A DNA stretch of 64,000 nt from an uncultured Oscillospiraceae bacterium (GCA_900544715.1 UQWL01000003.1:139236-203235), one strand, 5' to 3'. Positions 35,438-45,091 are shown, numbered from the stretch's first letter. Translations and numbers: made by a program. Notes: generated by a model from the sequence alone, not told the origin.

Positions 35438-36934
35438 TTATCCCTGCCAGCAGAAGGTTATGGTCGCCTGCGCGGGCACGGAGGCGGAAAACGTCGCTTC
35501 GCCATAGGCGATGCAAACGGTTTTCGCGGTGTTGTTTTTGTTGATGAGCACCATGGCAACCGTGCCGTCCGGATTGCGGAAGACGACGTTATCCATCCCT
35601 TCGATCTTGGAATCGCTCATCAGGCGGACGGCGCCGGGCCGGATAAATTTGCTGAAATGGCCGAGCGCGTAGTAATCGAGGTTGTAGGTGACCTCCCCCG
35701 TTTGCTGGTTGACGGTCACTACGCCGCGGCAGGTGCTTTTCTCCGATGTTGGCAGCACAGGGCCGTTTTGCTCATCAAGCGCCAGATTCCATAGCACAAA
35801 GGTGCGCGAATGGTTGCGCAGCGCCCGGATGCCCATGCCAACCGTGCTGGGAAAGCCGCCGGAAAAGCTGCCGCCATCTACCCATTCGCCGCCGGAATCC
35901 TCGGTGAAATAGATCTCCTTTTCCGGATACAGGCTGTGGATGAGCGATTGGGTGGAAACGTCGCCGCCATACACATGCCAGGCGGAACCGCCGACATACC
36001 GCCCCGCGCGGGTGAGCACGGTTTTGGCATAGGCGGCATTGTCCCAATTGTGGTCGTAACAGAGAATTTTTGTGGAAATACCAGCCGCCTCAAATGCGGG
36101 ACCGAGGTGGTTGTTGATAAAATCGACCTGCTGCACGGCGCCCATCTTCATGCCAGGATAGGTTTCCGGCGCATAATTGGGCTCATTCTGCACGGTGACG
36201 GCGGAAACCGGAATGCCTTGCTGCGCATAAGCCTCAATGAATTTGACGAAGTAACGTGCGTAAGCGCCGTAGCAGGAGGGGCGCAAAATACCCCCTTTGC
36301 TGCCGGTGAGTGAGCGGCCTGTTTTCATCCAGGCTGGCGGGCTCCAGGGCGTGGCCATGACGGTAAGCTCCGGGTTGAGCGCCTTTGCCTGTCGGAGCAG
36401 CGGTAGGATATCCGCTTCGTCGTGCGCAATGGAAAAATGGTGCAGCTCGTAATCCGTTTTTCCTGCGGGCATATCGTCGTATGTATAAGCCTCACGCGCA
36501 AAATCGCTCGCCCCCATCGGCTGGCGCAGGAAGGAAAGACCGATGCCGCCCTCCCGGCTGAAAAGACGGATCATCAGCGCGCTGCGCGCCGTTTCATCCA
36601 GCACCTGATGGATCAGATAAGCGGAGGAATCCGTGAGAGACGCGCCGAAGCCCGCGATGGCCTGCCCGGCCTGGGAGGGATAGATCTGAATCCGTTCGCC
36701 CCCATCTCCACCCGGATGGATACTTGCCTGCGGCTCCAGGAGTTGGGATTGGTCGTTTGTGGTCACCACTGAAGAGATGTCGGATGCGATCTGGTAGCGG
36801 CTATCCGCCTGCGTCAGGGTAAAGCTGGGCTCCTGCGGGGGACGGATGCCGAAAATTTGATCGCCGGCCAGATTCCACAGAAACAGCACAAGCGTGAGAA
36901 GCACAGAAACGAGTCTTTCCATCAAACGTGGCAT
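35438..36934 (-). CDS. Exported GH30 glycoside hydrolase
   Basis: 498 residues; ATG at 36932-36934 eight bases after AAAGGGG. An N-terminal hydrophobic segment (LVSVLLTLVLFLW) suggests export or anchoring. The GH30 barrel has IAGFGASLTDS, acid/base E251 in VQNEP and nucleophile E345 in YFTED, and ends in the usual beta-sandwich. Family activities include beta-glucosylceramidase, beta-1,6-glucanase and related beta-glycosidases. It heads the fucose operon, so its substrate is probably a fucosylated glycan. Confidence 0.92.
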   Translation of the reverse strand: MPRLMERLVSVLLTLVLFLWNLAGDQIFGIRPPQEPSFTLTQADSRYQIASDISSVVTTNDQSQLLEPQASIHPGGDGGERIQIYPSQAGQAIAGFGASLTDSSAYLIHQVLDETARSALMIRLFSREGGIGLSFLRQPMGASDFAREAYTYDDMPAGKTDYELHHFSIAHDEADILPLLRQAKALNPELTVMATPWSPPAWMKTGRSLTGSKGGILRPSCYGAYARYFVKFIEAYAQQGIPVSAVTVQNEPNYAPETYPGMKMGAVQQVDFINNHLGPAFEAAGISTKILCYDHNWDNAAYAKTVLTRAGRYVGGSAWHVYGGDVSTQSLIHSLYPEKEIYFTEDSGGEWVDGGSFSGGFPSTVGMGIRALRNHSRTFVLWNLALDEQNGPVLPTSEKSTCRGVVTVNQQTGEVTYNLDYYALGHFSKFIRPGAVRLMSDSKIEGMDNVVFRNPDGTVAMVLINKNNTAKTVCIAYGEATFSASVPAQATITFCWQG

Positions 36935-37121
36935 AAAAAGTGCCCCTTTCCAATTCTTCAAAAAGATGCAAAGTGAAAAAATTTAAAAGAGCAATTCTTT
37001 GAACGGCGTTTTACAATTTTAAATATAGAAAGGCTACTCGAATTTGTGGCTGCGCCAAAGCGATGCAAATCCTCGCCACGGCGCCAGACAGGAGGGTCAT
37101 AAGCAGGAGCAATATGGGAAT

Positions 37122-37150
37122 ATTATAATATGTTTCGTTGATTTTTACAA
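37122..37150 (-). promoter_or_regulatory. Promoter of GH30-fuc operon
   Basis: Minus strand TTGTAA (37145-37150), 17-base spacer, TATAAT (37122-37127). The start would be about 37115, giving a leader of about 180 bases. The rest of 36935-37290 shows no gene I can support. Confidence 0.7.
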
Positions 37151-37290
37151 TCCATTCCAGTGATTTTCTACAATCGTGGAGCTCGTTTGACCGCCCCTGT
37201 TTTCCAACTCTATAATGGGCGCTCTCCACTCACTGCTCGATTGTGAACGCCGCCCGATAAAGGTTTTACAAAGTGTTCATAATTGGAATG

Positions 37291-37319
37291 TTGACAAGGC
37301 GAAAGGGGCGATGTATAGT
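37291..37319 (+). promoter_or_regulatory. Heat-shock operon promoter
   Basis: TTGACA (37291-37296), 17-base spacer, TATAGT (37314-37319), with the CIRCE operator starting ten bases downstream. Confidence 0.88.
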
Positions 37320-37328
37320 ATATGGTAG

Positions 37329-37355
37329 TTAGCACTCAGAATGTTTGAGTGCTAA
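37329..37355 (+). promoter_or_regulatory. CIRCE operator (HrcA binding site)
   Basis: A perfect CIRCE: TTAGCACTC (37329-37337), nine bases, GAGTGCTAA (37347-37355). It is placed at the transcription start of the operon that encodes HrcA, giving the classical feedback loop. Confidence 0.97.
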
Positions 37356-37413
37356 CAATCCGGAAAATCCGGTCGTGAATTTTACCATTCAGGAGAATCA
37401 GGAGGTGACCGGC

Positions 37414-38469
37414 ATGGAATTGAGTGAACGCAGGCAGCGCATCTTAGCGGCGATTGTCGAGCAGTTCATTGCTTCCGGTGAGCCGGTCGGATCAAAAGCC
37501 CTGTGCAATTTGTTTGAATTGTCGATCTCCTCCGCGACCATCCGCAATGAGATGGTTGCGCTCGCGGAGCTGGGGCTGATTGAGCAGCCGCATACCTCGG
37601 CGGGGCGCGTGCCGTCGCACCTGGGGTATCGGTATTATGTGGATCATTTGATGAGCTGCCGGGCGCTCGGCGTGAAGCAGCGCCATGCGCTGGAGGAGAG
37701 CATGATTGCCCACTCCGGCGATCCGGAGCAGATTTTGGAGCAGGCGGGCGAGCTGCTTGCTGAAATTACGAACTGCGCGGCGGTATCCACCACGCCGGCG
37801 GATGAATCGGCCGTGATCCGCAAGGTGGATCTGCTCCCGATGGGCGGGTGCACAATCATGCTCGTGTTGGTTACATCCAATGGCGTAGTGCGCAGCCGGG
37901 GCTGCCGGCTGCCGGAGCCTGTCACCCCGGAGCTGATCGAAAATTTTTATGCGATTACGGAGCACACCTTCCTTGGTCGCCCAGTGGCGGAGATCAACCT
38001 CGTGCTGATTAAACGGCTGACACCCCTATTGGGGGATAACGCCTGCCTGATGCAGCAGATTTTGATTGCCCTGTCAGAGCTTGCATGGGATGCGGCGAAG
38101 GAGGAAATCCTGCTGGAAGGGCAGAACAACCTCCTCCACCACCGCGAATTCGAGGAAAACGCCTACGAACTGCTCGAATTTTTGGGCAGGGGCGAGCCGA
38201 TGAGCCAGTTGCTTGCCACCTCATCCAGCCCGCTGCGGGTGATTATCGGGCGCGAAACGCCATTTGAGGAATTGAAAAATTCCAGCCTGATTGTTGCGCG
38301 CTACACGATTTCCGGCAGGCGCGGCGGCGCATTGGGCATCATTGGCCCAACACGCATCGATTATGCGAAGCTGATCCCGAATGTGGAATATCTGACAAAG
38401 CTGGTTGGCCGCCTGCTCGGCGAAGCGCTGGGCGAGGATGGGACGGACACCGGCCCGGGAGCGAAATAG
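37414..38469 (+). CDS. hrcA: Heat-inducible transcription repressor HrcA
   Basis: 351 residues. Winged-helix N-terminus (ELSERRQRILAAIVEQFI, then SSATIRNEMVALAELGLIEQPHTSAGR), a GAF-like middle and a C-terminal GPTRIDYAKLIPNVEYL segment are all standard. ATG at 37414 is eight bases after GGAGG; the open frame runs further upstream into the CIRCE but without a start. Represses this operon by binding CIRCE, and needs GroEL in studied species. Confidence 0.96.
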   Translation: MELSERRQRILAAIVEQFIASGEPVGSKALCNLFELSISSATIRNEMVALAELGLIEQPHTSAGRVPSHLGYRYYVDHLMSCRALGVKQRHALEESMIAHSGDPEQILEQAGELLAEITNCAAVSTTPADESAVIRKVDLLPMGGCTIMLVLVTSNGVVRSRGCRLPEPVTPELIENFYAITEHTFLGRPVAEINLVLIKRLTPLLGDNACLMQQILIALSELAWDAAKEEILLEGQNNLLHHREFEENAYELLEFLGRGEPMSQLLATSSSPLRVIIGRETPFEELKNSSLIVARYTISGRRGGALGIIGPTRIDYAKLIPNVEYLTKLVGRLLGEALGEDGTDTGPGAK

Positions 38470-38520
38470 TGCGGCCCGGCAGAAGGAAGACAACAAAAGC
38501 AGGAAAGGACGGATGAACGG

Positions 38521-39108
38521 ATGAATACAACGCAGAACGCGGAGCCTGAGAATCAGGAGACGGAACAGCAGCCGGAGGAAACGGCCGCTCCGGCGCCGGA
38601 GAAGGAAACTGTCAAGCGCAAGGAGAAGAAGGAAAAGGGGAGGGACCATCAGGCGGAGCAGCTTCAGGAGCAGCTCGACGCAATGAAGAAGGATTTGGAC
38701 GCCCAGAAGGATCAATACCTGCGGCTTGCCGCGGAGTACGACAATTTCCGCAAGCGCTCCCAGCGCGAGCGGGAGGCGGCGTTCAATGATTCCAAGGCCG
38801 CCGTCCTCACTGAAATCCTGCCTGTGATCGATAACTTCGAGCGCGCCTCTCAGAACAAGGAGGCGGGCTATGAGGATTTCCAGAAGGGGATCGATATGAC
38901 CTTCCAGCAGCTGATGGAAATCATGAAAAAGCTCGGTGTGGAAGCGTTTGGCGACGCGGGCGATCCGTTTGATCCCAATATCCACAACGCCGTGATGCAT
39001 GTGGAGGATGAGGCGCTGGATGAAAATGTTGTGACGGATGTTTTCAGCAAGGGCTATCAGCTTGGAGACCGGGTGCTCCGCCATGCGATGGTCAAGGTCG
39101 CGAATTAG
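38521..39108 (+). CDS. grpE: Nucleotide exchange factor GrpE
   Basis: 195 residues. A charged, disordered first 50 residues, a long coiled coil with RLAAEYDNFRKRSQRE, and the C-terminal beta domain ending GYQLGDRVLRHAMVKVAN. It releases ADP from DnaK. Lies between hrcA and dnaK as usual in Firmicutes. Confidence 0.96.
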   Translation: MNTTQNAEPENQETEQQPEETAAPAPEKETVKRKEKKEKGRDHQAEQLQEQLDAMKKDLDAQKDQYLRLAAEYDNFRKRSQREREAAFNDSKAAVLTEILPVIDNFERASQNKEAGYEDFQKGIDMTFQQLMEIMKKLGVEAFGDAGDPFDPNIHNAVMHVEDEALDENVVTDVFSKGYQLGDRVLRHAMVKVAN

Positions 39109-39203
39109 CGCCGACAATCCGAACAAGGCAATCGGCGGAATAGATCCGCTTGATCTGATAAATTTGAAAAATTCAACCGATACATTTTGGGAGGCTGTTA
39201 ACA

Positions 39204-41054
39204 ATGGCAAAAGTAATTGGTATTGACTTAGGCACAACAAACTCTTGTGTAGCTGTAATTGAAGGCGGCGAGCCGGTCGTCATTGCAAACGCAGAGGGCG
39301 CGCGTACCACGCCGAGCGTTGTCGCGTTCTCCAAAACTGGCGAGCGCATGGTCGGCCAGGTGGCAAAGCGCCAGGCGATCACGAACCCGGACCGCACCAT
39401 CTCCTCGATCAAGCGGCAGATGGGCTCTGACTACCATGTGAAAATCGATGATAAGCAGTATACGCCGCAGGAAATCTCCGCAATGATCCTGCAGAAGCTA
39501 AAGACCGATGCAGAGGCTTATCTGGGCGATAAAGTGACGGAGGCCGTCATTACGGTGCCTGCCTACTTCACCGACTCCCAGCGTCAGGCAACCAAGGACG
39601 CTGGCCGAATTGCGGGCCTTGAGGTAAAGCGCATCATCAACGAGCCGACGGCTGCGGCGCTTGCCTATGGCATTGATAAGGAAACCGATCAGAAGGTGAT
39701 GGTTTATGACCTGGGCGGCGGCACGTTTGACGTATCCATCATCGAGATGGGCGACGGCGTGCAGGAAGTGCTCGCCACGGCCGGCAACAATCACCTTGGC
39801 GGCGACGATTTCGACCAGCGCGTGATCGATTGGCTGGCAGACAATTTTAAAAAGGAGCAGGGCGTAGACCTGCGCGGCGATAAGATGGCGATGCAGCGCC
39901 TGAAGGAAGCGGCAGAAAAGGCGAAGATCGAGCTTTCCGGCGTGACCACCTCTAACATCAGCCTGCCCTTCATCACAGCGGATGCAACCGGTCCGAAGCA
40001 TTTGGAAGCAACCCTGACCCGCGCCAAGTTCAACGAACTGACCGCGGATCTGGTGGAAAACACGATGGGTCCGGTGCGCCAGGCGATGTCCGACTCCGGC
40101 TTGAAAACCAGTGAAATCGACAAGGTGTTGATGGTGGGCGGCTCCTCCCGCATCCCGGCGGTGCAGGAAGCCATCCAGAAGTTCATGGGCAAAGAGCCCT
40201 TCAAGGGCATCAACCCGGATGAGTGTGTCGCCATCGGCGCAGCGCTCCAGGCGGGCGTGCTCGGCGGCGAGGTCAAGGGCCTGCTGCTGCTCGACGTAAC
40301 GCCGCTGTCCCTCGGCATTGAAACGATGGGCGGCGTGAATACGAAGATCATCGAGCGCAACTCCACCATCCCGATCAAAAAGAGCCAGATTTTCTCCACC
40401 GCTGCTGACAACCAGCCCTCCGTTGAGGTGCACGTGCTGCAGGGCGAGCGCGAGATGGCGAAGGATAATAAGACGCTCGGCGTGTTTCATCTCGACGGCA
40501 TCCTTCCGGCCCGCCGCGGCGTGCCGCAGATTGAGGTAACCTTCGATATTGATGCAAACGGCATCGTGCATGTTTCCGCGAAGGATCTCGGCACCGGCAA
40601 GGAACAGTCCATCTCCATCACCTCCTCAACCAATATGTCGAAGGATGATATCGAGAAGGCCGTCAAGGAGGCCGAGCGGTATGCGGAGGAGGATAAGCAG
40701 CGCCGCGAGGAGATCGACACCCGCAACAACGCAGACCAGCTCGTTTATCAGTGCGAGAAGGTCATCAGTGAAGAGGGCGAAAAGTTCCCGGAGGCCGATA
40801 AAAAAGAGCTTCAGGAGAAGGTGGATGCCCTCAAGGAAGCACTCAAGGGCCAGGATCTCAATGTGATCAAATCCCGCCAGGAGGAGCTGACCAAGAAATT
40901 CTACGAGATTTCGGAGCAGCTCTATAAGGCGGCACAGCCGGAGGCCGGTGCGCAGGGCCCCGAAGCGGCGGGTGGCCAGCAGGCCGGGCCGGATGCGAAC
41001 GGCTATTATGAGGCGAACTACACGGACGTTACAGACGACGACAGCAACAAATAA
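39204..41054 (+). CDS. dnaK: Chaperone DnaK (Hsp70)
   Basis: 616 residues. IGIDLGTTNSCVAVIEGG phosphate loop, NEPTAAALAYG, VYDLGGGTFDVSI and the linker LLLLDVTPLSLGIET are diagnostic. The C-terminal tail is Gly/Ala/Gln-rich. GGGAGG about ten bases before the ATG. It has very biased, G+C-rich codon use, as expected for a highly expressed gene. Confidence 0.98.
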   Translation: MAKVIGIDLGTTNSCVAVIEGGEPVVIANAEGARTTPSVVAFSKTGERMVGQVAKRQAITNPDRTISSIKRQMGSDYHVKIDDKQYTPQEISAMILQKLKTDAEAYLGDKVTEAVITVPAYFTDSQRQATKDAGRIAGLEVKRIINEPTAAALAYGIDKETDQKVMVYDLGGGTFDVSIIEMGDGVQEVLATAGNNHLGGDDFDQRVIDWLADNFKKEQGVDLRGDKMAMQRLKEAAEKAKIELSGVTTSNISLPFITADATGPKHLEATLTRAKFNELTADLVENTMGPVRQAMSDSGLKTSEIDKVLMVGGSSRIPAVQEAIQKFMGKEPFKGINPDECVAIGAALQAGVLGGEVKGLLLLDVTPLSLGIETMGGVNTKIIERNSTIPIKKSQIFSTAADNQPSVEVHVLQGEREMAKDNKTLGVFHLDGILPARRGVPQIEVTFDIDANGIVHVSAKDLGTGKEQSISITSSTNMSKDDIEKAVKEAERYAEEDKQRREEIDTRNNADQLVYQCEKVISEEGEKFPEADKKELQEKVDALKEALKGQDLNVIKSRQEELTKKFYEISEQLYKAAQPEAGAQGPEAAGGQQAGPDANGYYEANYTDVTDDDSNK

Positions 41055-41084
41055 GGAACTGAAAGCAATCTGTATCCATCTTTT

Positions 41085-41116
41085 GCAACCTCAGGCGGAA
41101 TTCTGCCTGAGGTTGC
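41085..41116 (+). terminator. Hairpin between dnaK and dnaJ
   Basis: Perfect 12-bp stem GCAACCTCAGGC/GCCTGAGGTTGC with an 8-nt loop and no T-tract. It may lower read-through into dnaJ or stabilise the dnaK message. Confidence 0.6.
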
Positions 41117-41275
41117 GGGCGGATATAGCGCAAATGGAAAGCTACATTATTTTTCGGTGGGAGACGGCGTTTCCGCCGAAAACGTGAAACGATGGGGCCA
41201 GGCCCCGTATTGCAGGCAGGGCATCTCACATAACGAAGCAATCAAAAGCCCGAGCCCCTGAAAGGAGCGTTTACC

Positions 41276-42469
41276 TTGCCGGAAAAGCGAGATTATTATG
41301 AAGTCCTCGGTGTTAGCAAGAGCGCATCGGAGGATGAAATCAAAAAAGCATACCGTCAATTGGCGAAAAAATACCACCCGGATTTGAATCCGGGCGATAA
41401 AGAGGCTGAAGCAAAGTTCAAAGAGGCAAATGAAGCCTATGAGGTGCTTTCCGACAGCGAGAAAAAGGCGCGTTACGACCAGTTCGGCCACGCGGGCGTG
41501 GATCCGAATTACGGCGCGGGCGGCCCCGGTGGGGCAGGCGGATTTGATTTTGACTTTGGCGATATTTTCAGCAGCTTCTTTGGAGGCTCCGGATTTGGAG
41601 GCTTTGGCGGGGGGCGGTCGAATCCCAACGCACCGCAGCGCGGCAGCGATAATTCGACGAGCATCACCATCTCCTTTGAAGAGGCCGCAAAGGGCTGTAA
41701 GCGCACAATTGAAACGATGCGCGTGGAGGCCTGCGATGCATGCGGCGGATCCGGCGCCGCGAAAGGCTCCGCCCCCCAGACCTGCCCGGAATGCAACGGT
41801 CGCGGTCAGGTTAGCTCCCAGCAGCGCACGCCGTTTGGCGTGATCTCCACCTCCAAGGTTTGCCCACGCTGCAACGGCAAGGGCACTGTGATCCAGAAGC
41901 CCTGCTCCAAATGCCGCGGCAGCGGCCATATCCGCAAGGCGCATAAGGTAGAGGTCAGCATTCCGGCGGGCATCGATGACCGCCAGATCGTCAACATCCG
42001 CGGCCAGGGCAACGCGGGCCTCAACGGCGGCCCGGCGGGCGACCTGCGCGTGGCGGTCAACGTCCGGCCCCACCCGTTCTTTGAGCGCGATGGATATGAC
42101 GTGTGGTGCGATGTAAACGTATCGTTTGCGCAGGCGGCGCTCGGCGCGGAGCTGCAAGTGCCCACCCTGGACGGCAAGGTGAAATACGAGATGCCCAGGG
42201 GCACGCAGCCGGGCACGGTGTTCAAGCTGCGTGGCAAAGGCATCCCGAATCTCAACGGCCGCGGCCGGGGCGATCAGCTTGTGCGTATCCTCGTGCAGGT
42301 GCCGACCGAGCTCAACGCCCGGCAGAAGGAGCTGCTGCGCGAGTTTGAAGAGGCGTCCGGAGCCCGGCCTTCCACCGGCGGGGAGGATCCATTGGCGGAT
42401 CATGCAGAGGGGCATAAAAGCTTCTTTGATAAATTAAAGGATAATATCAATAAAGAAAAGGATAAATGA
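41276..42469 (+). CDS. dnaJ: Chaperone DnaJ (type I Hsp40)
   Basis: 397 residues. J domain with HPD at 34-36, Gly/Phe-rich region (about 75-120), four CxxCxGxG zinc motifs (CDACGGSG, CPECNGRG, CPRCNGKG, CSKCRGSG) and the substrate-binding C-terminal domains. The start is a TTG (41276-41278) nine bases after AAAGGAG; no ATG fits. Confidence 0.97.
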   Translation: MPEKRDYYEVLGVSKSASEDEIKKAYRQLAKKYHPDLNPGDKEAEAKFKEANEAYEVLSDSEKKARYDQFGHAGVDPNYGAGGPGGAGGFDFDFGDIFSSFFGGSGFGGFGGGRSNPNAPQRGSDNSTSITISFEEAAKGCKRTIETMRVEACDACGGSGAAKGSAPQTCPECNGRGQVSSQQRTPFGVISTSKVCPRCNGKGTVIQKPCSKCRGSGHIRKAHKVEVSIPAGIDDRQIVNIRGQGNAGLNGGPAGDLRVAVNVRPHPFFERDGYDVWCDVNVSFAQAALGAELQVPTLDGKVKYEMPRGTQPGTVFKLRGKGIPNLNGRGRGDQLVRILVQVPTELNARQKELLREFEEASGARPSTGGEDPLADHAEGHKSFFDKLKDNINKEKDK

Positions 42470-42561
42470 TGCGATCCTGCTCCCGCACGCCGATTCGTTC
42501 AGCGGAAAGGCGGCGGGATTTTTCTTTTTCTCTCCAAAATTTGATAGAGGGGGTGGCCTTT

Positions 42562-43395
42562 ATGCAGCTGTTTGCCTGCCCGGTATGCATGTGCCCGCTG
42601 AAAAAGGAGGAAAAACGGTATCTTTGCCCGCATGGGCACAGCTTTGACCTTGCAAAGGAGGGCTATGTGCACCTGCTGCCCGCCAACCGGATGCATGCAA
42701 AGCTCCCTGGTGACGGGAAGGAAATGCTTGCTGCCCGCCGGCGGATACTCGACGCGGGCTATTATGAGCCATTCAGCGACTGCCTGGATACACTTGTTTT
42801 GGAGTTGATGGAGCAGGCGGAAAAGCCGGTGGTTTTGGACGCAGGCTGTGGCGAGGGCTATTACACGGGCAGGCTGTTGCGCGCCCTGCGTGAACGCGGC
42901 TCCGATGCGCGGGCTGCGGGCTTCGATATCTCCAAAATCGCCGTGCGTATGGCGGCAAAGCGTTATCCGGGCCTGGAGCTTGCGGTGGGAAGCGTTTTTC
43001 ACATGCCGGTTGTTTCCAATGCAGCCGATTGCCTGGTGAGCGTTTTTGCGCCGATCGTCCCGGAGGAGTTTGCGCGCGTGACAAAGCCGGGCGGTATTTT
43101 GATTTTAGCGGTGGCGGCGCCCCGCCATCTGTTCCAGCTGAAAGAGGCGGTGTATACGCAGCCCTATGAGAATGAAACAAGGGATACGGCATATGCCGGG
43201 TTCACCTTCCTCAAACGCGTCCCGGTGCGGGGGGAGATCACGCTGACAAGCGGGGAAGCGGTGCGTGATTTGTTCACTATGACGCCGTATCACTGGAAAA
43301 CCTCTGCGGAGGATCGGGAAAAACTGAATGCTCTAGCGGGGCTGACAACGGAAATTGGCTTTGATTTTTTGTGCTACCGGCGGCAGGAGGGATAA
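42562..43395 (+). CDS. RlmA-like rRNA (guanine-N1) methyltransferase
   Basis: 277 residues. A zinc-binding N-terminus (CPVC, then YLCPHGHSFDLAKEGYVHLL) followed by a SAM-binding Rossmann fold (VVLDAGCGEGYYTGRL) and a LASVFAP-like segment (VSVFAPIVPEE) match the RlmA/TlrB family that methylates 23S rRNA near the macrolide site. ATG at 42562 has GAGGGGG upstream. It lies about 90 bases after dnaJ on the same strand and may be read through from the heat-shock promoter. Confidence 0.9.
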   Translation: MQLFACPVCMCPLKKEEKRYLCPHGHSFDLAKEGYVHLLPANRMHAKLPGDGKEMLAARRRILDAGYYEPFSDCLDTLVLELMEQAEKPVVLDAGCGEGYYTGRLLRALRERGSDARAAGFDISKIAVRMAAKRYPGLELAVGSVFHMPVVSNAADCLVSVFAPIVPEEFARVTKPGGILILAVAAPRHLFQLKEAVYTQPYENETRDTAYAGFTFLKRVPVRGEITLTSGEAVRDLFTMTPYHWKTSAEDREKLNALAGLTTEIGFDFLCYRRQEG

Positions 43396-43403
43396 CCGGC
43401 GGC

Positions 43404-44933
43404 TTAGACCGACCAGAATTTTCGATCCAGGCTCCGGTATTGCACCGCTTCCGCGATGTGCTCCTGTGCGATTTCTTCTTTTTCGGCCAGGTCCGCAATC
43501 GTGCGTGCTACGCGCAGCACTTTATCGTAGGCGCGCGCCGAAAGGCCGAGCCGTTCAAACGCTTTTTCCAGCAGGGCGGCGGCATCGTCTGTGAGGCGGC
43601 AGAATTGCCGTGTCTGCGCGGAGGACATATGGGCGTTGCAGGAAACGCCCGTCCCCTCCAGCCGTTTTTCCTGCACGGCGCGCGCTTTTGCAACGCGCGC
43701 ACGGATAGCGGCGGAAGGCTCGGCCTTTGCCTTGCCGGAAAGCTGTTGGAAATCAACGGGCGGCACTTCGATATGAAGATCCAGGCGGTCAAGCAGCGGG
43801 CCGGATACCCGCGAAAGGTAGCGCGCCGGCGCCCCGGGCGGACAGGTACAGCGCCGGGTTGGATGGCCGAAATAGCCGCAGGGGCAAGGGTTCATCGCAC
43901 ACACGAGCATCACGCGGCAGGGGTAGGAAAAGGAGCCTGCCACGCGGGAAATTGTGACCATTCCATCCTCGATCGGCTGGCGCAGGGCCTCCATTGCCGC
44001 GCGGGTGAACTCCGGCAGCTCATCAAGAAAGAGCACACCGTTGTGCGCAAGTGAAATTTCCCCCGGGTGCGGCACGGTGCCCCCGCCCGAGAGGCCTGCG
44101 GAAGAAACTGTGTGGTGCGGCGAGCGGAAGGGCCGCGCCCGGATTAAAGAGATGCCCGTCGGGAGGGCTCCCGCCACAGAATAGAGCTTGGTGGTTTCCA
44201 GCGATTCGGTTTCATTCATATCGGGCAGGATGGAGGGAATCCGCTTGGCAAGCATGCTTTTGCCGGAGCCGGGCGGGCCGATCATCAGCACATTGTGCCC
44301 GCCAGCCGCCGCAACCTCCAGCGCACGCTTTGCACTGAGCTGCCCTTTCACGTCGGCAAAGTCCGGCAGCCCAGGTGGAGCGTCATAGGCCTGAAATTGG
44401 AGCGGCGTGACAGGGGCGATCTGCTCTCTGCCGCGCAAATGGGCGATCAGCTGGGAAACATGTGCCACAGGGTAGACACAGATGCCGCTGACCGCAGCGC
44501 CCTCCGCTGCATTGCCCTCGGGGATGAACACACGCCGCAGGCCTTTTTGCTTTGCCTCTAAAAGCATGGGCAGCACGCCGGTCACCCGGCGGACGCCCCC
44601 GCCCAGTGAAACTTCGCCTAAAAAAGCGGAATCGCTGAGCTCCGCGGTGATCTGCCTGGTCGCGCTGAGCAGGGCGATGAGGATGGGCAGGTCATAAAGC
44701 GGCCCTTCCTTGCGGATATCGGCAGGCGCAAGGTTGACTGTAATCCGGGATACCGGAAAATCCATCCCGCAATTTTTGATGGAGGAGCGAACCCGCTCGC
44801 GCGCTTCGCTGACCGCCGTATCCGGCAGGCCCACAATATCAAAGCGCGGCAGTCCGCCGGAAAGGTCGCATTCGGTTTCCACCAAAAAGGTTTCCATGCC
44901 GAAAAGGCCAAGGCTGTATACGGATGTAAACAT
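43404..44933 (-). CDS. YifB/ComM-family Mg-chelatase-like ATPase
   Basis: 509 residues. An N-terminal Lon-like fold (GLPRFDIVGLPDTAVSEARERVRSS), central AAA+ domain with GPPGSGKS and LFLDELPEF, zinc-type CPCGYFGHPTRRCTC, and the C-terminal Mg-chelatase domain (SARAYDKVLRVARTIADL). In other bacteria ComM is a helicase that promotes branch migration in transformation. ATG at 44931-44933 has GGGAGG six bases upstream, which beats a longer in-frame extension. Converges with the methyltransferase gene with only eight bases between stops. Confidence 0.94.
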   Translation of the reverse strand: MFTSVYSLGLFGMETFLVETECDLSGGLPRFDIVGLPDTAVSEARERVRSSIKNCGMDFPVSRITVNLAPADIRKEGPLYDLPILIALLSATRQITAELSDSAFLGEVSLGGGVRRVTGVLPMLLEAKQKGLRRVFIPEGNAAEGAAVSGICVYPVAHVSQLIAHLRGREQIAPVTPLQFQAYDAPPGLPDFADVKGQLSAKRALEVAAAGGHNVLMIGPPGSGKSMLAKRIPSILPDMNETESLETTKLYSVAGALPTGISLIRARPFRSPHHTVSSAGLSGGGTVPHPGEISLAHNGVLFLDELPEFTRAAMEALRQPIEDGMVTISRVAGSFSYPCRVMLVCAMNPCPCGYFGHPTRRCTCPPGAPARYLSRVSGPLLDRLDLHIEVPPVDFQQLSGKAKAEPSAAIRARVAKARAVQEKRLEGTGVSCNAHMSSAQTRQFCRLTDDAAALLEKAFERLGLSARAYDKVLRVARTIADLAEKEEIAQEHIAEAVQYRSLDRKFWSV

Positions 44934-45048
44934 ATGGGCCTCCCCAATTTTGAAAAAATTAATGTAAAAATAAGTATCATCATACATTTATATAGAATTA
45001 TACACGAATTATGGGCGGAAAACAATCCCGGGATCAAGCTGCTTCGCG

Positions 45049-45077
45049 TTGACAGAAAACCGCATAAGGGGTAAAAT
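45049..45077 (+). promoter_or_regulatory. Promoter of structured RNA / pgcA
   Basis: TTGACA (45049-45054), 17-base spacer, TAAAAT (45072-45077). The start would be near 45084, just before the first stem of the structured element at 45092. Confidence 0.75.
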
Positions 45078-45091
45078 AAAACCGTCTCTAG

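Noticed and set aside
34595..35794. Long plus-strand open frame (about 400 codons) over fucA and GH30
   Set aside because: Antisense shadow of two well-supported minus-strand genes in G+C-rich sequence, with no ribosome binding site or recognisable protein.
37011..37229. 72-codon minus-strand frame in the fuc operon leader
   Set aside because: It covers the TTGTAA/TATAAT promoter, has no ribosome binding site, and has no family resemblance.
39498..42415. Long minus-strand open frames over dnaK and dnaJ
   Set aside because: Shadows of strongly codon-biased chaperone genes; composition is His/Arg/Leu-rich without domains.
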